From the NCBI GenBank assembly GCA_037974965.1, contig JBBPFI010000005.1, forward strand, positions 1,550,001-1,614,000: a DNA stretch of 64,000 nucleotides, written 5' to 3'. The DNA is from Dacryopinax spathularia (lineage: Eukaryota > Basidiomycota > Dacrymycetes > Dacrymycetales > Dacrymycetaceae). The position numbers and the translations under genes are program-made. Below the pieces are notes generated by a model, which saw only the letters and a list, made by a program, of their open reading frames with translations, was not told the DNA's origin and did not search any database. Shown here piece by piece: positions 11,303-22,572 of this stretch (positions within the stretch are counted from its first letter, which is position 1; the number at the start of each line of letters is the position of its first letter).

Positions 11303-13595
11303 TCAACATCCACCACATCCACCCCCTCCTCCTCCCCCACCACACCCCCCTCCCCCTCCGCATCCACCACCACCACCGCACCCTCCGCCGCCCCCACATC
11401 CACCACCCCCACATCCGCCTCCTCCACATCCTCCGCCACCCCCGCACGCCGTCGAAGTGAACGCGCCTCCATTCATGCCGCAGAATGCGCCCGCTCCAGC
11501 CGCACATGCACCATAGCCTCCATAACCATAGACGATGCCTGGCGCATAGTAGTATGGCATCATATAGCCATATGGCATGATCCCCCAATAGGGAACATAC
11601 GCCTCCCCGGTACGTGCGCGATGTTCCTCGAGCCTACGAACATTCATCGCCGTCCATGCGTCAGCCTTGCCCGCCTCAACCTCCTTCCGCGCCTTGGCCA
11701 TGCGGTCGCGCCAGACCTTCTCTCGCTGCTGCCGACGCTTGTCGAACGCAGGGCTGTCGGCCAGGATGACGGCATTGTGCTCCGAGGCATGCGTCGGCTC
11801 GGAGTCTTTGTCCAGCGTACTGAGCAAGTCCGGACGAGGGTTCGTCAGCTGGGAGGTGCTGTTGCTTCGCTTGAGCTTAGAGGCAAACTTTGACAGCTTG
11901 TCGCCAAGCGACGCGTCGGCGGGCATACACCCGCATACACTGTATGGTACGCCGAATCTGGCCTAAAGACGCGCATATATGAGCCTTCTCCCTGACCTAG
12001 ACCTAGAAAACCACATACCCTCCACGCCTTGGCAGTGATGTCGAAGCTCGTACTGAGTGTATTCTCCTCTACCTTGTCGTCATGGTCCGGCGCCCTGGCC
12101 AGCAGCCTGAAGCAGCTCGTTCGATATCCGTCGCCCATCAGCTGATGGGTGTGCCACGCCAGATCGATGTCTAGCGTCGGCACATAGAAGGCCGGCCCAG
12201 CGCTCATCAAGTCCAAGAACGCATGATACCGTGCAATAGCCCTAATCAGAGGTGCAGTGTCCTCATCGAACCTGCCCGGCTCGGTCCAGCCCAAGTCGCG
12301 CATCTTTCGCACGAACGTTCCCTGCCGCACGACTGCTCCCACAAGGTCGAGGCTCGCTTCGTCTGGGTGGGCATAGAGTGACAGTACGCGTTTCCAGGCA
12401 CGGGGAGTGGGTGTGTTACCCATGATGCGATTAGCGAGCCGGACGCGAAGCTCAACTTGAGCGAGCGACCAGGCCGCATCCGCACCAATCTCCTGCGGCG
12501 ACTTCAGCTTGTCTTTGCAGAGGAGGTCGTAGTACTGTGAGTACATGCGGTTATCATCATACATCGCGCTCTTGAGCGGGCGAGACGTACCTTGAAGAAG
12601 CGAGGGTTCAGCCTTATAGGCTTCAACCTGTCCACCTCGCCGTTCAGCGGGTTCAACAATGATCCCGCCAATGCAAACCTCGGGTCCGACGCCTTTGCAA
12701 GCTTCTCGACAGCATTGCTCCCCGTCGTGGAACCGCGATATGCATCCCTAGCGAATCTCTTTACGCCCATCGCTTCCTTCCCAAACTGCCGTCCGCATGA
12801 CATGCAAGTCGCCTTGAACGCCTCCTGCGCCCAGCCAACCTTCCCCTCCTTCCCCTCGGATCGGACGAACCAGGGCACTTCGAGTGCCGCATCGCATGCG
12901 GGGCAAGCGATTGTATGTATATCCTTGCCGCTCGTTTGAAGGGGTGGCTCGAACGATAGGCCGGTATTCTCCTCCCACGCTGCGATTTGCCCCGGTGTCG
13001 GTGATTCCGTGAGCTGCGCAGCCAAGATCAATGGGAACGACCCCAGGACACCCCAAGGTGGCCCACGACCTCGCACGCAATCTTCGTAGTAGCAGCGAGG
13101 GTTGAGCATGTATGCATGCCAAACCATGAGCACGTCCGTCGGTGGCACCTCCTCCGCCCTCAATGGCCCCGACTCAGGCACACGGCGAGCCACGCTGCGT
13201 TCACCCCATGTGAAGAACCGCGCAACGGCACGATGCAGGAAAGTGACCCATTTCTCCTCTGGAGTCTCGGGTCCACCGGGGGAGCTGGTTGATGGCGCAG
13301 TCACCGCGTCCTTCAAATTGTGGAAGGCGCGCAGTACAGCGAGGTGCGCCGTGACGAGAGGAAGGTCGACCAGAGGAGGGGTTTGGTATGCGCCAATGGG
13401 GAACGTGGCGGGCAGCGAGGACGGATAGGGAGGAGGGAGATCTTCGCCCGGGGAGAGGCCATTCTTCTCGCTCTTCTCTTTGCTGGCGCCTGGGGCAGTG
13501 GCTGGAGGAGGGGCGAGTGATGAGGTTGCTCGCGGGGCATAGGACGGAGGGGCGTCGCCCTCCTGCGCACGGTTAGTCTTGCCCAGACGGACCAT
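11303..13595 (-). CDS. Glycine-rich domain protein (GRDP/DUF1399-like) with Cys-Gly tail
   Basis: The fold repeats the GRDP/DUF1399 signature twice: first VDLPLVTAHLAVLRAFHNLK, then DVLMVWHAYMLNPRCYYED (about 13130); in the second half LIRAIARYHAFLDLM and DIDLAWHTHQLMG (about 12150). An intron with donor GTACGTC at about 12592 joins RFFK to YYDLLCKDK, and another near 12010-11960 precedes MPADASLGDKLSKF. A Cys pair set in the middle (ACPACD, CMSCG) may bind zinc. A charged linker (KRRQQREKVWRDRMAKARKE) leads to a Tyr/Pro/Gly stretch and an extreme tail of repeated CGGGG units ending at 11303. In plants GRDPs act in stress and development; the function in fungi is not known. The start at 13595 (MVRLGKTNR) gives a Pro/Ala-rich leader. 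Confidence 0.75.
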
Positions 13596-14930
13596 GTCTT
13601 CAATTCTCTTCAGTCGTTGTTAATCGTTGTCCAGCAGATGGTCCAGGCAGTGACTAGCCCTTGGTTAAGGCGGGGCAGTTATCGTGAGCACTTGCAAGCA
13701 CGCTTGGCGCGCTTTATCTATCCGATAGAAGAAACGCACTGGCACAGGCCGCGGGGTGGTGCCCTGAGGTGGGGTCGATGAGGACAAGGCGGTGCAGAGC
13801 CCCTAACCCGGCTTGATCGGCCGGGCGTGCCGACTCCGGCTCCCCGCATATTTGGTCGGGCACGTGTTCACGCGCCTGATTAGCTGCGTGTACCGGGAAT
13901 GCAGACGATCCTCCCGGACGCGATGGTGCATTTGGGTTGATTCCTCTTGCTGCGGATGACTAGAATTGGAGAGTGAGTCGAGGTTTGGATGATGAACCAC
14001 GTCACGTCGAATTCTGAACGGCAAACGCAGGGCCCGACTAGGCAGTGACTTGACGACAGGACAACGTGCACCGGATTTTCGCGCAACGTTCCTGTCACTG
14101 TTGCACCGGTTAGCTGCGCCTAGCCGCTGCGGAATTGCTTGTTGATGCGAGGAAACAGACTTTGCGCGACCGCTCCATGGAGATGGACAATGCTGTCGCT
14201 AGGAGATCCGATGGCCCTCGAAGAATCCCGACTCGCCTGGCTCAGCCGATTCAACTGGTAGGCTGGTCTCCTCTTTGCGACCGACCCTAGCCACAGCGCG
14301 CTTGCCTTTTTCACGCAAGTAGTATGACGTCGCTCGCAACCAAATACGAAAGAACTTGACGTATTCCATTCGAGAGAAGATGGTGCGAGAAATCTCTGCA
14401 GTAATACTCGCAAAGCTGAGCCCCTTTTAGGACCGGCCCGTTGCGGACAGGGTCTTTCCCACGTCGAATGATGTTCGACTTTTCCGCGGGGTTGCCGACT
14501 TGGCTTCGCTAGTTATCCTGTTGCCTCGCCTCGGGTTGTGTTCTCGTGAATTCCCAAAGAACGCTATCCACGGGATACACGCCCTATTCACCGCGTGTTG
14601 CATATAGGTTTTGCCCCCGTGCCAAGGTCCTCCCAGGTAAGATTAGATAAGCGTTGCTTATGCATACCACATGTAATAGGCGATAACAACAATCAGCTGT
14701 GTTTATAATTAATAGGTCGAGTTTCGCGGATGTTCCTGTAGTGTATCTGGGCAACCTTTGGCGAGGCATGCCCAGGCAATATGGGTATACTCTACTTACG
14801 GCTTAATTGGCTCATCTTTGATAGCCTTAGCACTCTGAGGCGGACGACTCCTCTGCTTCATCAAAACTAGGGCACACCATGCTTCGCTGCAGTCCCGCTA
14901 ATTCTAGTCAATTCCATATCACATCAACGC
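13596..14930. other. Spacer between GRDP and the Tnp2 element
   Basis: About 1.3 kb holding the GRDP promoter and the left flank of the transposon. Open frames at 14120-14413 (minus) and 13803-14098 (minus) lack any recognisable motif or splice support. Nothing else supported. Confidence 0.6.
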
Positions 14931-15053
14931 CACTAGTACATTTTTACTAGGGCTGTCCAATTCGCGCGACCTAGGTAATACCTCGTCACACCATTGATCT
15001 CTACCAGTCCTTCCCTCCTATCCCTCCTATCCCTCCTATCTCCTGTGTCGACA

Positions 15054-16722
15054 ATGACCTCCGGACAACTCTCCGCCCGTTTCGTTAAGGTCATCGAGAA
15101 GATGCCCAAGTCGGCTCGGCTCGCTCTGGGTAAGGCGTTGGTCGCGCTCGAATCTGCAGAGGAAGACTGGTAAGTATATGCGCTCACTTCGAGATGCGCC
15201 AACATAATACTTCACCTCCTGACTTCCTAACAGGTCCATCAAGGCTAGTGATCTGCCTTGCGCCGACGAACAAGACAAGCTGCGAAAGGAGCTGAATGGT
15301 CTCCGAACCCTCGTTACGGGCTTGTCCGTCAAGCTCGACCTTCAAGAGGAAGCACTCGATGCTGCCAAGCAGCAACTTCAAGAGGCCGAGGAGCGAATCG
15401 AGGAGCTTGAGAGACGTCAGGAGACGAAACGCCCGGCGAAAACTCGAAACAAGCGTGTACGAGGGGATGAGCCGAGCGCAGACGAGGAGCCTGTGGGCAA
15501 AAGGCGTAGGGGCGACTTGTCGAAGGAGGACTCCTCCGTGCGCGATAAGTTACTGGTGCGCACCACTAACTGCAAAGTGTACGAGTCAGTACTGACGTTT
15601 ACCACAGAAAAAGCTGAAGAGTACGTTACATCGTTTGATTGGTTTCGACAAGAGCAAGAACGGGGGCAAGATGCCGGGCAAAAGTCGGCTAGCGGAAGTC
15701 ATAGTAGAAGCCCCAGTCGGAGCCGAGCCGTACATGCTCCCAGATTGGAGCGAAGGTTGGTATGAGGGGGCGAACTACGAGATTGTCGAAAAGACGATCT
15801 CCATCGTGCAAGACGATCACAAGGTGCGTCAGCCCGGAGATGCGCCAACATAATACTTCACCACTCACCTTCCTCAGAGGAACGCCCTAGTTCCACCAAC
15901 CCAGGAGCAGTGGGTTTCCCACCCTACCCTCAAAGCCATGCTGCACGGCATCTGGGGAAAGATGAAGCAAAAGTTCGAGGCCGAGCACGACGAGATCAAG
16001 AAGGCGCGCCTGGATAAATCTCTTTTGGAAGGTCGTCTGTTGCAACGTCGGGAGACAGTAGGTCTTCCATTCCCGTGAAGAAGACACAAGCTTACCGATT
16101 CTATTACAGCGATACGGTTGGCTTGTTAAAGGTGCGAAGCTGCAAGCCCAGGCGCACGACGAAGACATGTCGGACGAAGCGGCTAAGGAACTCGCTGTTG
16201 CCCTGGTCGATGAGTACTGGGTCGGCGAGGAGTTTGGCTGGGACGATGAGCCGGATCCCGATGCTAGAGAGGCGTGGTGGAGCATGATGTGCGAAAGCGG
16301 CGAGCTGAGTGCCGCGCAGAAGCGCGATCGCAAGTCGGCGTTCGAACTGAGACGACCTTTCTGGATGTCAGAAATCGTAAGCAAACCTGATCTTGAGTGG
16401 GATTGAGCAACTTACCTCGCTGCAGTTTTGGAAGGTTTACACAACCTTTATCATCCTCAAAGAGGAGAACGACGTCAACGATTCGAGTCGCAGGGGTAAA
16501 CACACGTTCGCAGCCCGCGTCGACTTAGGCAGGACCTCCGATTTGAGGATTGCTCCGGGACATGAGCCGTACGCGTTCATGGTTGACCCGACCTACCTCA
16601 AAGAGAACCCCTCGTTCAAGGTTGCAGAGCGCCCGGCGATAATCACGGAGAACATGGTGCGAGAAATGACCTGGTCGGCCGGCAGCTGGATTCATGCGGA
16701 TATGCAAACGTACGAGGACTGA
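15054..16722 (+). CDS. Transposon accessory protein: coiled coil plus basic region
   Basis: Five or six exons were traced. Exon 1 starts MTSGQLSARFVKVIEK and ends at 15169. Intron 1 is 15170-15233. Then comes a long coiled coil (LRKELNGLRTLVTG ... AKQQLQEAEERIEELERR), followed by a basic nuclear-localisation-like segment (KRPAKTRNKRVRG, GKRRRGD). Further exons carry PYMLPDWSEGWYEGANYEI, the helix MLHGIWGKMKQKFEAEH, acidic DDEPDPDAREAWW, and a C-terminus with FWKVYTTFIILKEEN ending ADMQTYED. Introns 1 and 3 (15824-15877) each contain one copy of the element motif. The protein matches no family I know. By position and design (dimerising coil plus basic patch) it could be the TnpA-like DNA-binding partner of the transposase, but that is inference. 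Confidence 0.7.
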
Positions 16723-16823
16723 CATCCGGTAAGTCGCGGGAGATGAACATAGGCAGAGGTTACTCACTCTATTAGCAACACATATGTCATTCTAGAGGTC
16801 GGCTCCACTCTACAGAAAAGTTG

Positions 16824-19800
16824 TTAGTAGATGTAGATACAGTGAATGAGACGTTTCAGGTGAAGTATTATGTTGGCGCATCGCCAACATTGGGTGCGAG
16901 CCATACATACCTTAGTCAAGGCAGTTGTGATCCACACCTGGTGCCCCTCAAAGACATCCACAGTCGCACGCGCAACTACTCCGGCAACCTGGCAAGCTTC
17001 CATGATAGCGGCTGGCCCTGGTTCGTCCTGGGTTAGGTACTTGCCACATTGCCAGCAACCAATCTCGAGCTCGCGGCTACACATAATGGTAAGCATATTT
17101 CAAGGCTGTAAAGAAGATACTTCAGGTGAAGTATTATGTTGGCGCATCTCCCAAGGGTTGAATGAGCTTACAAAGGCCGGTACAGCTCCGTCAGCCAGGA
17201 CACCTCAGGCAAGGGTACCAGCCATGCAACTTCCATGAAAAGCCTCGACATGTCCTGGTGGTGCAGAAATACTTGACGTAGCTCGCCCACCCAAGAAAAG
17301 CCCTGGTGGAGGCGAGTCAGCAGCAGCGCATCCCGTTTCTGACAACGATCTGCAAGAGTGGTGCGTATCCGACGCTTCTCCTCCCAGATCAACGCCGTGT
17401 AAGCGATTATGCTTCGGCCTAGCGTCGCACTGCCCGATGGGAACGTGCGTGCGCGCTCGTGATGCACTTGCTGGCCTCGCTGGGTGTACCACTTGAGGAG
17501 AGCAAGGTAAGTCAGCTCGTCGAGATGAGTGCTCAATCCCTGTCCTTCGGGAATGCACGGTAGGTGTGCTGCATCTACATTGAGCGTTCGGCCAGCAACA
17601 CGCAACATCGGGACTCACAGGTATTGACATTCCCTTCAGATTCCCGGTCCACCTCAGTGAGTTCTCGAAGCGCTCCGCTGTTGGCCAAATCCCGCGCCTC
17701 CTGCGACAACAGCTCGCCAAGGTGCTGTGCAGGAGCGTCATCGGTCCTTTGCTTCAGCACCGTCGTCTTGCGGGAATAACTCGGTCAGAAGTGGCACATG
17801 CTCGCGAAGTAATCATCCACATACCGTACGTATCAAGCTGACGTAGCGCTTGAACTCACGAGCAAACGTGATCTCCATTTCCCCAGCCTTATGGTAATTC
17901 GATCGGTAGCCTTTCAGCGTCTTATTCAGCCGTTCAAAGAGGAAGGTCCAGAATCCGTGGACAGGGCCGAACCGTCTGATCTGCTCATCCATGTGGGTAA
18001 TCCAGTGAAAGGTCGGAGTTACCGAGGCCGGGCCATATATCTAGAGACGAAGTGATTAGAGATGGATGGTTGGGAGATGAAATGAGGAACAGGAATGGTG
18101 AAGTATTATGTTGGCGCATCTCCAGGCCAACAGGAGTGGTGAAGTATTATGTTGGCGCATCTCTAGGCCAACAGCCACTCGACAAAGAGACAATGCCCAG
18201 CACGAAGGGGAAACAGGATGGGGTGGGGCGGGCAAGTAATCGGGACTTGGATTCATGGCTCACCCTTACGAACTCTTCGAAAAACTCTCGGTAGAGAGCC
18301 GAAGCACGAACGAGGTTGTCTTCGGTAACTTCTCGCCTGGTGAAGATCTTGATGACAGTCGCTAGGCGTAAAAAGTTGACAGCAGCAGCCTTGGGAACTC
18401 GAGGATGGGGCGTGTCGTCTCCAGGCAAGTAGAAGCGTATCTTCTCTCTCGTGCTTTCTTCTGCTGCCCGCGTGAGAACGGGGGGGATCTACATATTCGC
18501 AGGTAAGGAACGGCCGAACAGCGAGGAATGAACTCACCGCCGCGGGTCCATACAAGATCATAAGAGCTCGCCATTCGTCGGACGTCAGGCTGCCGCCCGC
18601 AGGGTAGCCCACACTCCTTGGTAGCTTTGCATACCAGCTGGGCATTTCAAACTACGGAAGGTGAGCCCAGCACGAATCGAATTGATGCCACGTTGTCACT
18701 TACAGTTGCAAGAAGTTGGTGGACCGAGTCAAGCTCACGGGCAACCCGTTCTGTCCTCGGCCGAAGGATCACCCGCTTGCCTTGCTTGAGCTTCTTATCC
18801 ACCTTACCTCCCAGAATCCAGACTTTATACCAAATGGTGCGAGCCATCCCTGCAATTGTCATTAGCTGACCTGAAAGTACAACGCTGCGTGCGAAACTCA
18901 CCAAGAAGCAGGCTATGCATAGGGTCGATGACCGCCATGGTGATGGGATCGAAATACGTCAGTCTGTTGAACTCTGACCATCGGACGCCGTACTGCCGCG
19001 CGTAAGCATCCTTCTCCTCTCCCTTCAGCTGATAATGGCGTGCCGCGCGTCTCTTGTGTTGGTCGCCCCTTCGCGGACGACAAGCAGCGGCTGCGAACCC
19101 CGGAATCTCGGAACGGCGTATATCACACTGCGTGCACGGCCAACTTGCACTGGCTTGATCGGCGAAACCGGCAACCTTGCAAAGTGCGGGGTGGTCACAA
19201 ACGAGCGCTACGAGTGCTACGCGGACGGTACGGCCTTGTGGATATTTCGGAGTGTTGATCTTGACTCCATGCAGGTACAACCGCAGGAGGTCATCGACGA
19301 ACAAGCGAAGGAAGCGCTGAAGGTTGTCGCTGCTCGGTTCATTGGGTCCGGGCAACACTGCACAGAGGCAAAGGTTGTAGACGCGGTACCTGGATGAAGA
19401 TCAGCATCCCTCCAGGTGAAGTATTATGTTGGCGCATCTCAGCAGGATGCGACCACGTCAAGGCCTCCAGGTATCCGACTGGTGAAGTATTATGTTGGCG
19501 CATCTCGCAGGATGCGACAACACAACAGCCAAGAAGGAACCGTAGGCAGCGGAAGGAAGGTAAAGCGGAGGGTCCGCACTTGAAGGGAGTGGGCACCAGT
19601 ATTATGTTGGCGCACATCGGTTACGATGTTCGCCAATATGATACTCCCCAATGCAGGGAGTCGAAGGAAGGGTGAAGGAGGGGGGAGGGGGAAGGGGGGG
19701 CGGGAAGGGGGGGGTGGGAAGGGGGGGGCGGGAAGGGGGGGGAGGGGGGGGAAGGGGGGGGCGGGAAGGGGGGGGGAGGGGGGGGAAGGGGGAGGGGGGG

Positions 19801-21902
19801 GGGGGGGGGGGGGGGGCGGGAAGTATTATGTTGGCGCATCTCGCAGGATGCGACAACACAGCAGCCGAGAAGGGGGGGTGGGGGGAGGGACGGGGAGGGG
19901 GAGGACAAGAGTGGAGGTGAAGTATTATGTTGGCGCACATCGAATGCGATGTTCGCCAATATGATACTCCCCACATAAGGGTGTGAGGAAGAGCAAGAGG
20001 GGGGGCCGGGGGGGGGGGGGGGGGGGGAGAGAAGAGAGAGGATAACGGGGTAGAAAGGCAAGGAGGGGAGCAGCGGGAAGGGTAAAAGATGGAAGTCAAG
20101 GTGAAGTATTATGTTGGCGCATCTGGGATGCCGCAACATACTGGCTGGGATGCTCACCTGTTTTCAGGGGGGAGGTTCGCGATCTGCACGGACAAAGCGC
20201 CCGTACTGTACGGCGCGGATTCGTTGGAAGTCTTGGGATTGAACCTACAGGAGATCAGTCTGTGGGTATGATCTGGTGAAGAGCTGATGGAGACTCACCA
20301 GTCCAAGGACACCGCTACTCCCAATCGGAGCTCATCATGATGCTCGAGCTCTTCGGCCCTCGATGCTGGAAAGAAGAGCCTTCCGTCCGCTGCTTTGAGA
20401 TCTCTCCACACCGTTCCGTCTTGAATGCAACCGTAGGTGCCGGGCTTGACGTCCCGGTCTAGATATCGAGTACAGGCGTCTTCCATTCCTGGTTGTTGGA
20501 GAACGTCGACCAGTTGCTGTGAAAGTAGGTCGTACGGCGCCTGGAGACGGGGCCTTCGTGATTGTTTGGCCTGATGCGGGGATGGGTCGTCGTAAAGGGA
20601 TACTCCGCAGGATAGGCATATCGGGTAAGTCGATTCGTCGGCTGATTTCGGTGCTACTTCCCAGCATTGAGGGCACACAATACGCTTTTCGAAGCGATCA
20701 TCAAAGCCGCCGCGGTTGTAAATAGTTCTGAGCGTCCGAGGTGCCTTCTCTTGCGCTGGTTTCCCCGACTCGTCGCCAAGAATGCCGTAGTATAAGCAGA
20801 GGAAGTTGAACGTAGACAGTAGAATGTTACATCCAGCATGGGGTAGGTGAAAGACCGCATGCAGGTATGTTAAAAGCAGCGCCATCGCGCGGACGGCGGG
20901 GTGCTCGTGGAGTTGCTCGTATCGGCTCGCCGGATGTTGACGATCGACCGGGGCTTGATCGCTTTGGGGAAGGTCGATGTCCAATAGGCTGATGTCAATC
21001 CCAAGGTCCGAGCCGTCGTCACCATGGCTTGGCTCCTCCACTTGATCTTCGTCCTCCTCCTCTCCACTCCCTTCTTCCTCCAACTCATGTTCATCCGCCT
21101 GGTCTTCGCGTTCTCTTCCTGCTTCTCGCTCCCCCTGAGCCTCCTGTTCCTGCAGGACAGGCTCGTCAGCCTGTCCCGATACATCCTGAACCATGTCCCG
21201 TTGTACGCTTTCCTCGTCTCCCCCCTCCGACCCCTTCTCCGAGTCCTTACTATTCTGAAAGTCGTGCTCTTTGGGGCAGTCGCCGTCGACCTCGTATGGA
21301 TCGGTGTCCATGGCCGTTATCTGCTGGTCGAGGTTCTGCATGAGGCTTCCGAGGCTGTCTTCAGCCTCAGGCAGGCGCCAGAGAGCTCCGATCATCATTC
21401 CGAGGCCGTCGAAGCCGGCTGGAGTGACAGTTGAGGTCATAGGCTGATATGGGGGTGGCCCCTCCTCCAGTGTGGGTGGTTGGACCTCCTGCTGGTGAAG
21501 TATTATGTTGGCGTCTCTCGAACCAGTTTCTGGTCCTACTGTCGAGGCGCTGTTGGACGCTGCTTCAGGCACCTGTGCAAAACCGCGATTGAGCGGTTCA
21601 GGTGCTTCGCCTTGGCGGTCTGACTGCTCGGAGGCTGGGACCGATTGCAGAAGGCTTTCGCTTGCATTGCTGAAGGCTGTTTCTCGAGCTTCTTCCCGTC
21701 GACGGAGACGAGAGTTGGACGTAGCTTGCCCCGCGGAGTGCAGCGTGGATTGTACGGGGAGAAGTCGTGATCTGACATTCTTCGGCTTCGCTTGGTGCTT
21801 TTTATAGGCGCCGAGAGACCACCACTCGCGACCAGCAGGTGCATGTTGCACCAGGCACTCCGGACATCGACAGAGGATAGGAAGCTCCGACTTTGGCCCC
21901 AT
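16824..21902 (-). CDS. Tnp2-type transposase of a CACTA-like element
   Basis: Exon 1 (21902-about 20300) opens MGPKSELPILCRCPECL, a Cys motif, then a long Glu/Asp-rich linker, a second Cys cluster (CPQCW, CLSCG) and LYDDPSPHQAK, and ends ELRLGVAVSLDW. Exon 2 is 20158-20244 (WFNPKTSNES). A 768-bp intron (19390-20157) follows. The next exon carries VLPGPNEPSSDNLQ, VALVALVCDHPALCKVAGF, CTQC and the family signature PYFDP-like YFDPITMAVIDPMHSLLLG (about 18910). Later exons have GYPAGGSLTSDEW (about 18590) and FHWITHMDEQIRRFGP with FWTFLFERLNKTLKGYR (about 17950). The last exon ends VWITTALTKV before a stop at 16824. Order and spacing are those of basidiomycete Tnp2 proteins. Two motif copies lie in exons (21494, 16859); most others lie in its introns. 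It converges on the coiled-coil gene. Confidence 0.85.
18096..18177. repeat. Tandem 41-bp duplication containing the motif
   Basis: Within a Tnp2 intron, 18096-18136 and 18137-18177 are near-identical direct repeats. Each holds one full motif followed by CCAGGCCAACAG or CTAGGCCAACAG. This shows that motif number can grow by local duplication inside an intron. Confidence 0.9.
19390..20157. repeat. 768-bp Tnp2 intron built of motif copies, hairpins and G-tracts
   Basis: On the minus strand the intron runs from donor GTGAGC (20157) to acceptor CCAG (19390), far longer than the usual 50-80 nt here. It holds six motif copies (19415, 19481, 19597, 19818, 19916, 20100). Two are followed by CGCAGGATGCGACAACAC, which folds back on the GCGCATC of the motif. 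Two others (19597, 19916) are followed by a degenerate inverted copy (19625-19645, 19949-19969), so each makes a long imperfect hairpin. The plus strand has runs of G at 19677-19818 and 20003-20028. The unit looks like a small cassette multiplied several times. Exact lengths of the G runs may be unreliable. Confidence 0.85.
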
Positions 21903-22572
21903 GCAGGCGATGATGCTGTGGACTGGGCTTCGTCAATACTGCCTTTCGCTCGAAGGCACTGAAGACCAAGGCGCACCAAGCGGATAAAGCAAAACAAGTT
22001 CAACTGCTCCACACTCTGCCCAAGCTATAAATTCTGCCTTTGATCTCCAATCATTCTCGTTGCCAGGCCCCTTCTCGTTTGAATCGGGCGGTGATCCGTC
22101 TCCGAATACCAGGCGCTTCTGCCCAGGATCTCGCTGATGCCGCCGTCCATGGTTTGGCGAGGACCGCTTGCCCAGTCAGATTGCTGAAAGGGCGAATCCG
22201 CATTGACATCTGCGAAGAAGGTGTATAGTGGTTGAGGAGGGAGTGCGAGATGGTCGAGCTGGCGCCAGTACTAGTGCGATAGAGAAAGAGAAGTACTCGT
22301 CTCCTTCGCGATAAGGCTCATTGATGATCGGGATGTTGAACCAGGGATCTGATATATCGCGAGGCCACGTCACCATCATCCTGCACGATATCAACGTCGC
22401 ACCGCACTGTGGATCCTTTGGACACGCCAATATAACTAAACGAGTGTGATTCAAGGAGTGACTCGCCCTAAAGGCGTAAGTACAGGCATAGGGCATAGGT
22501 TGACATGAGGCGCTTTATTCAAAAGAAGGGGAGGGGGGGCGCAGGGATCAGCCTTAGAAGATAGACCAAATT
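21903..22572. other. Spacer between Tnp2 and the Ser/Pro-rich gene
   Basis: Both neighbours are on the minus strand, so this is the Tnp2 promoter and the 3' end of the next gene. A 106-codon minus frame (22176-22496) is open but has no motif and no clear link to either gene. No copy of the dispersed motif lies here. Confidence 0.5.

Noticed and set aside
19677-20028. Telomere-like or biologically fixed G repeats
   Set aside because: The runs are irregular homopolymer-like G without a telomeric unit, and their exact length may be a sequencing artefact.
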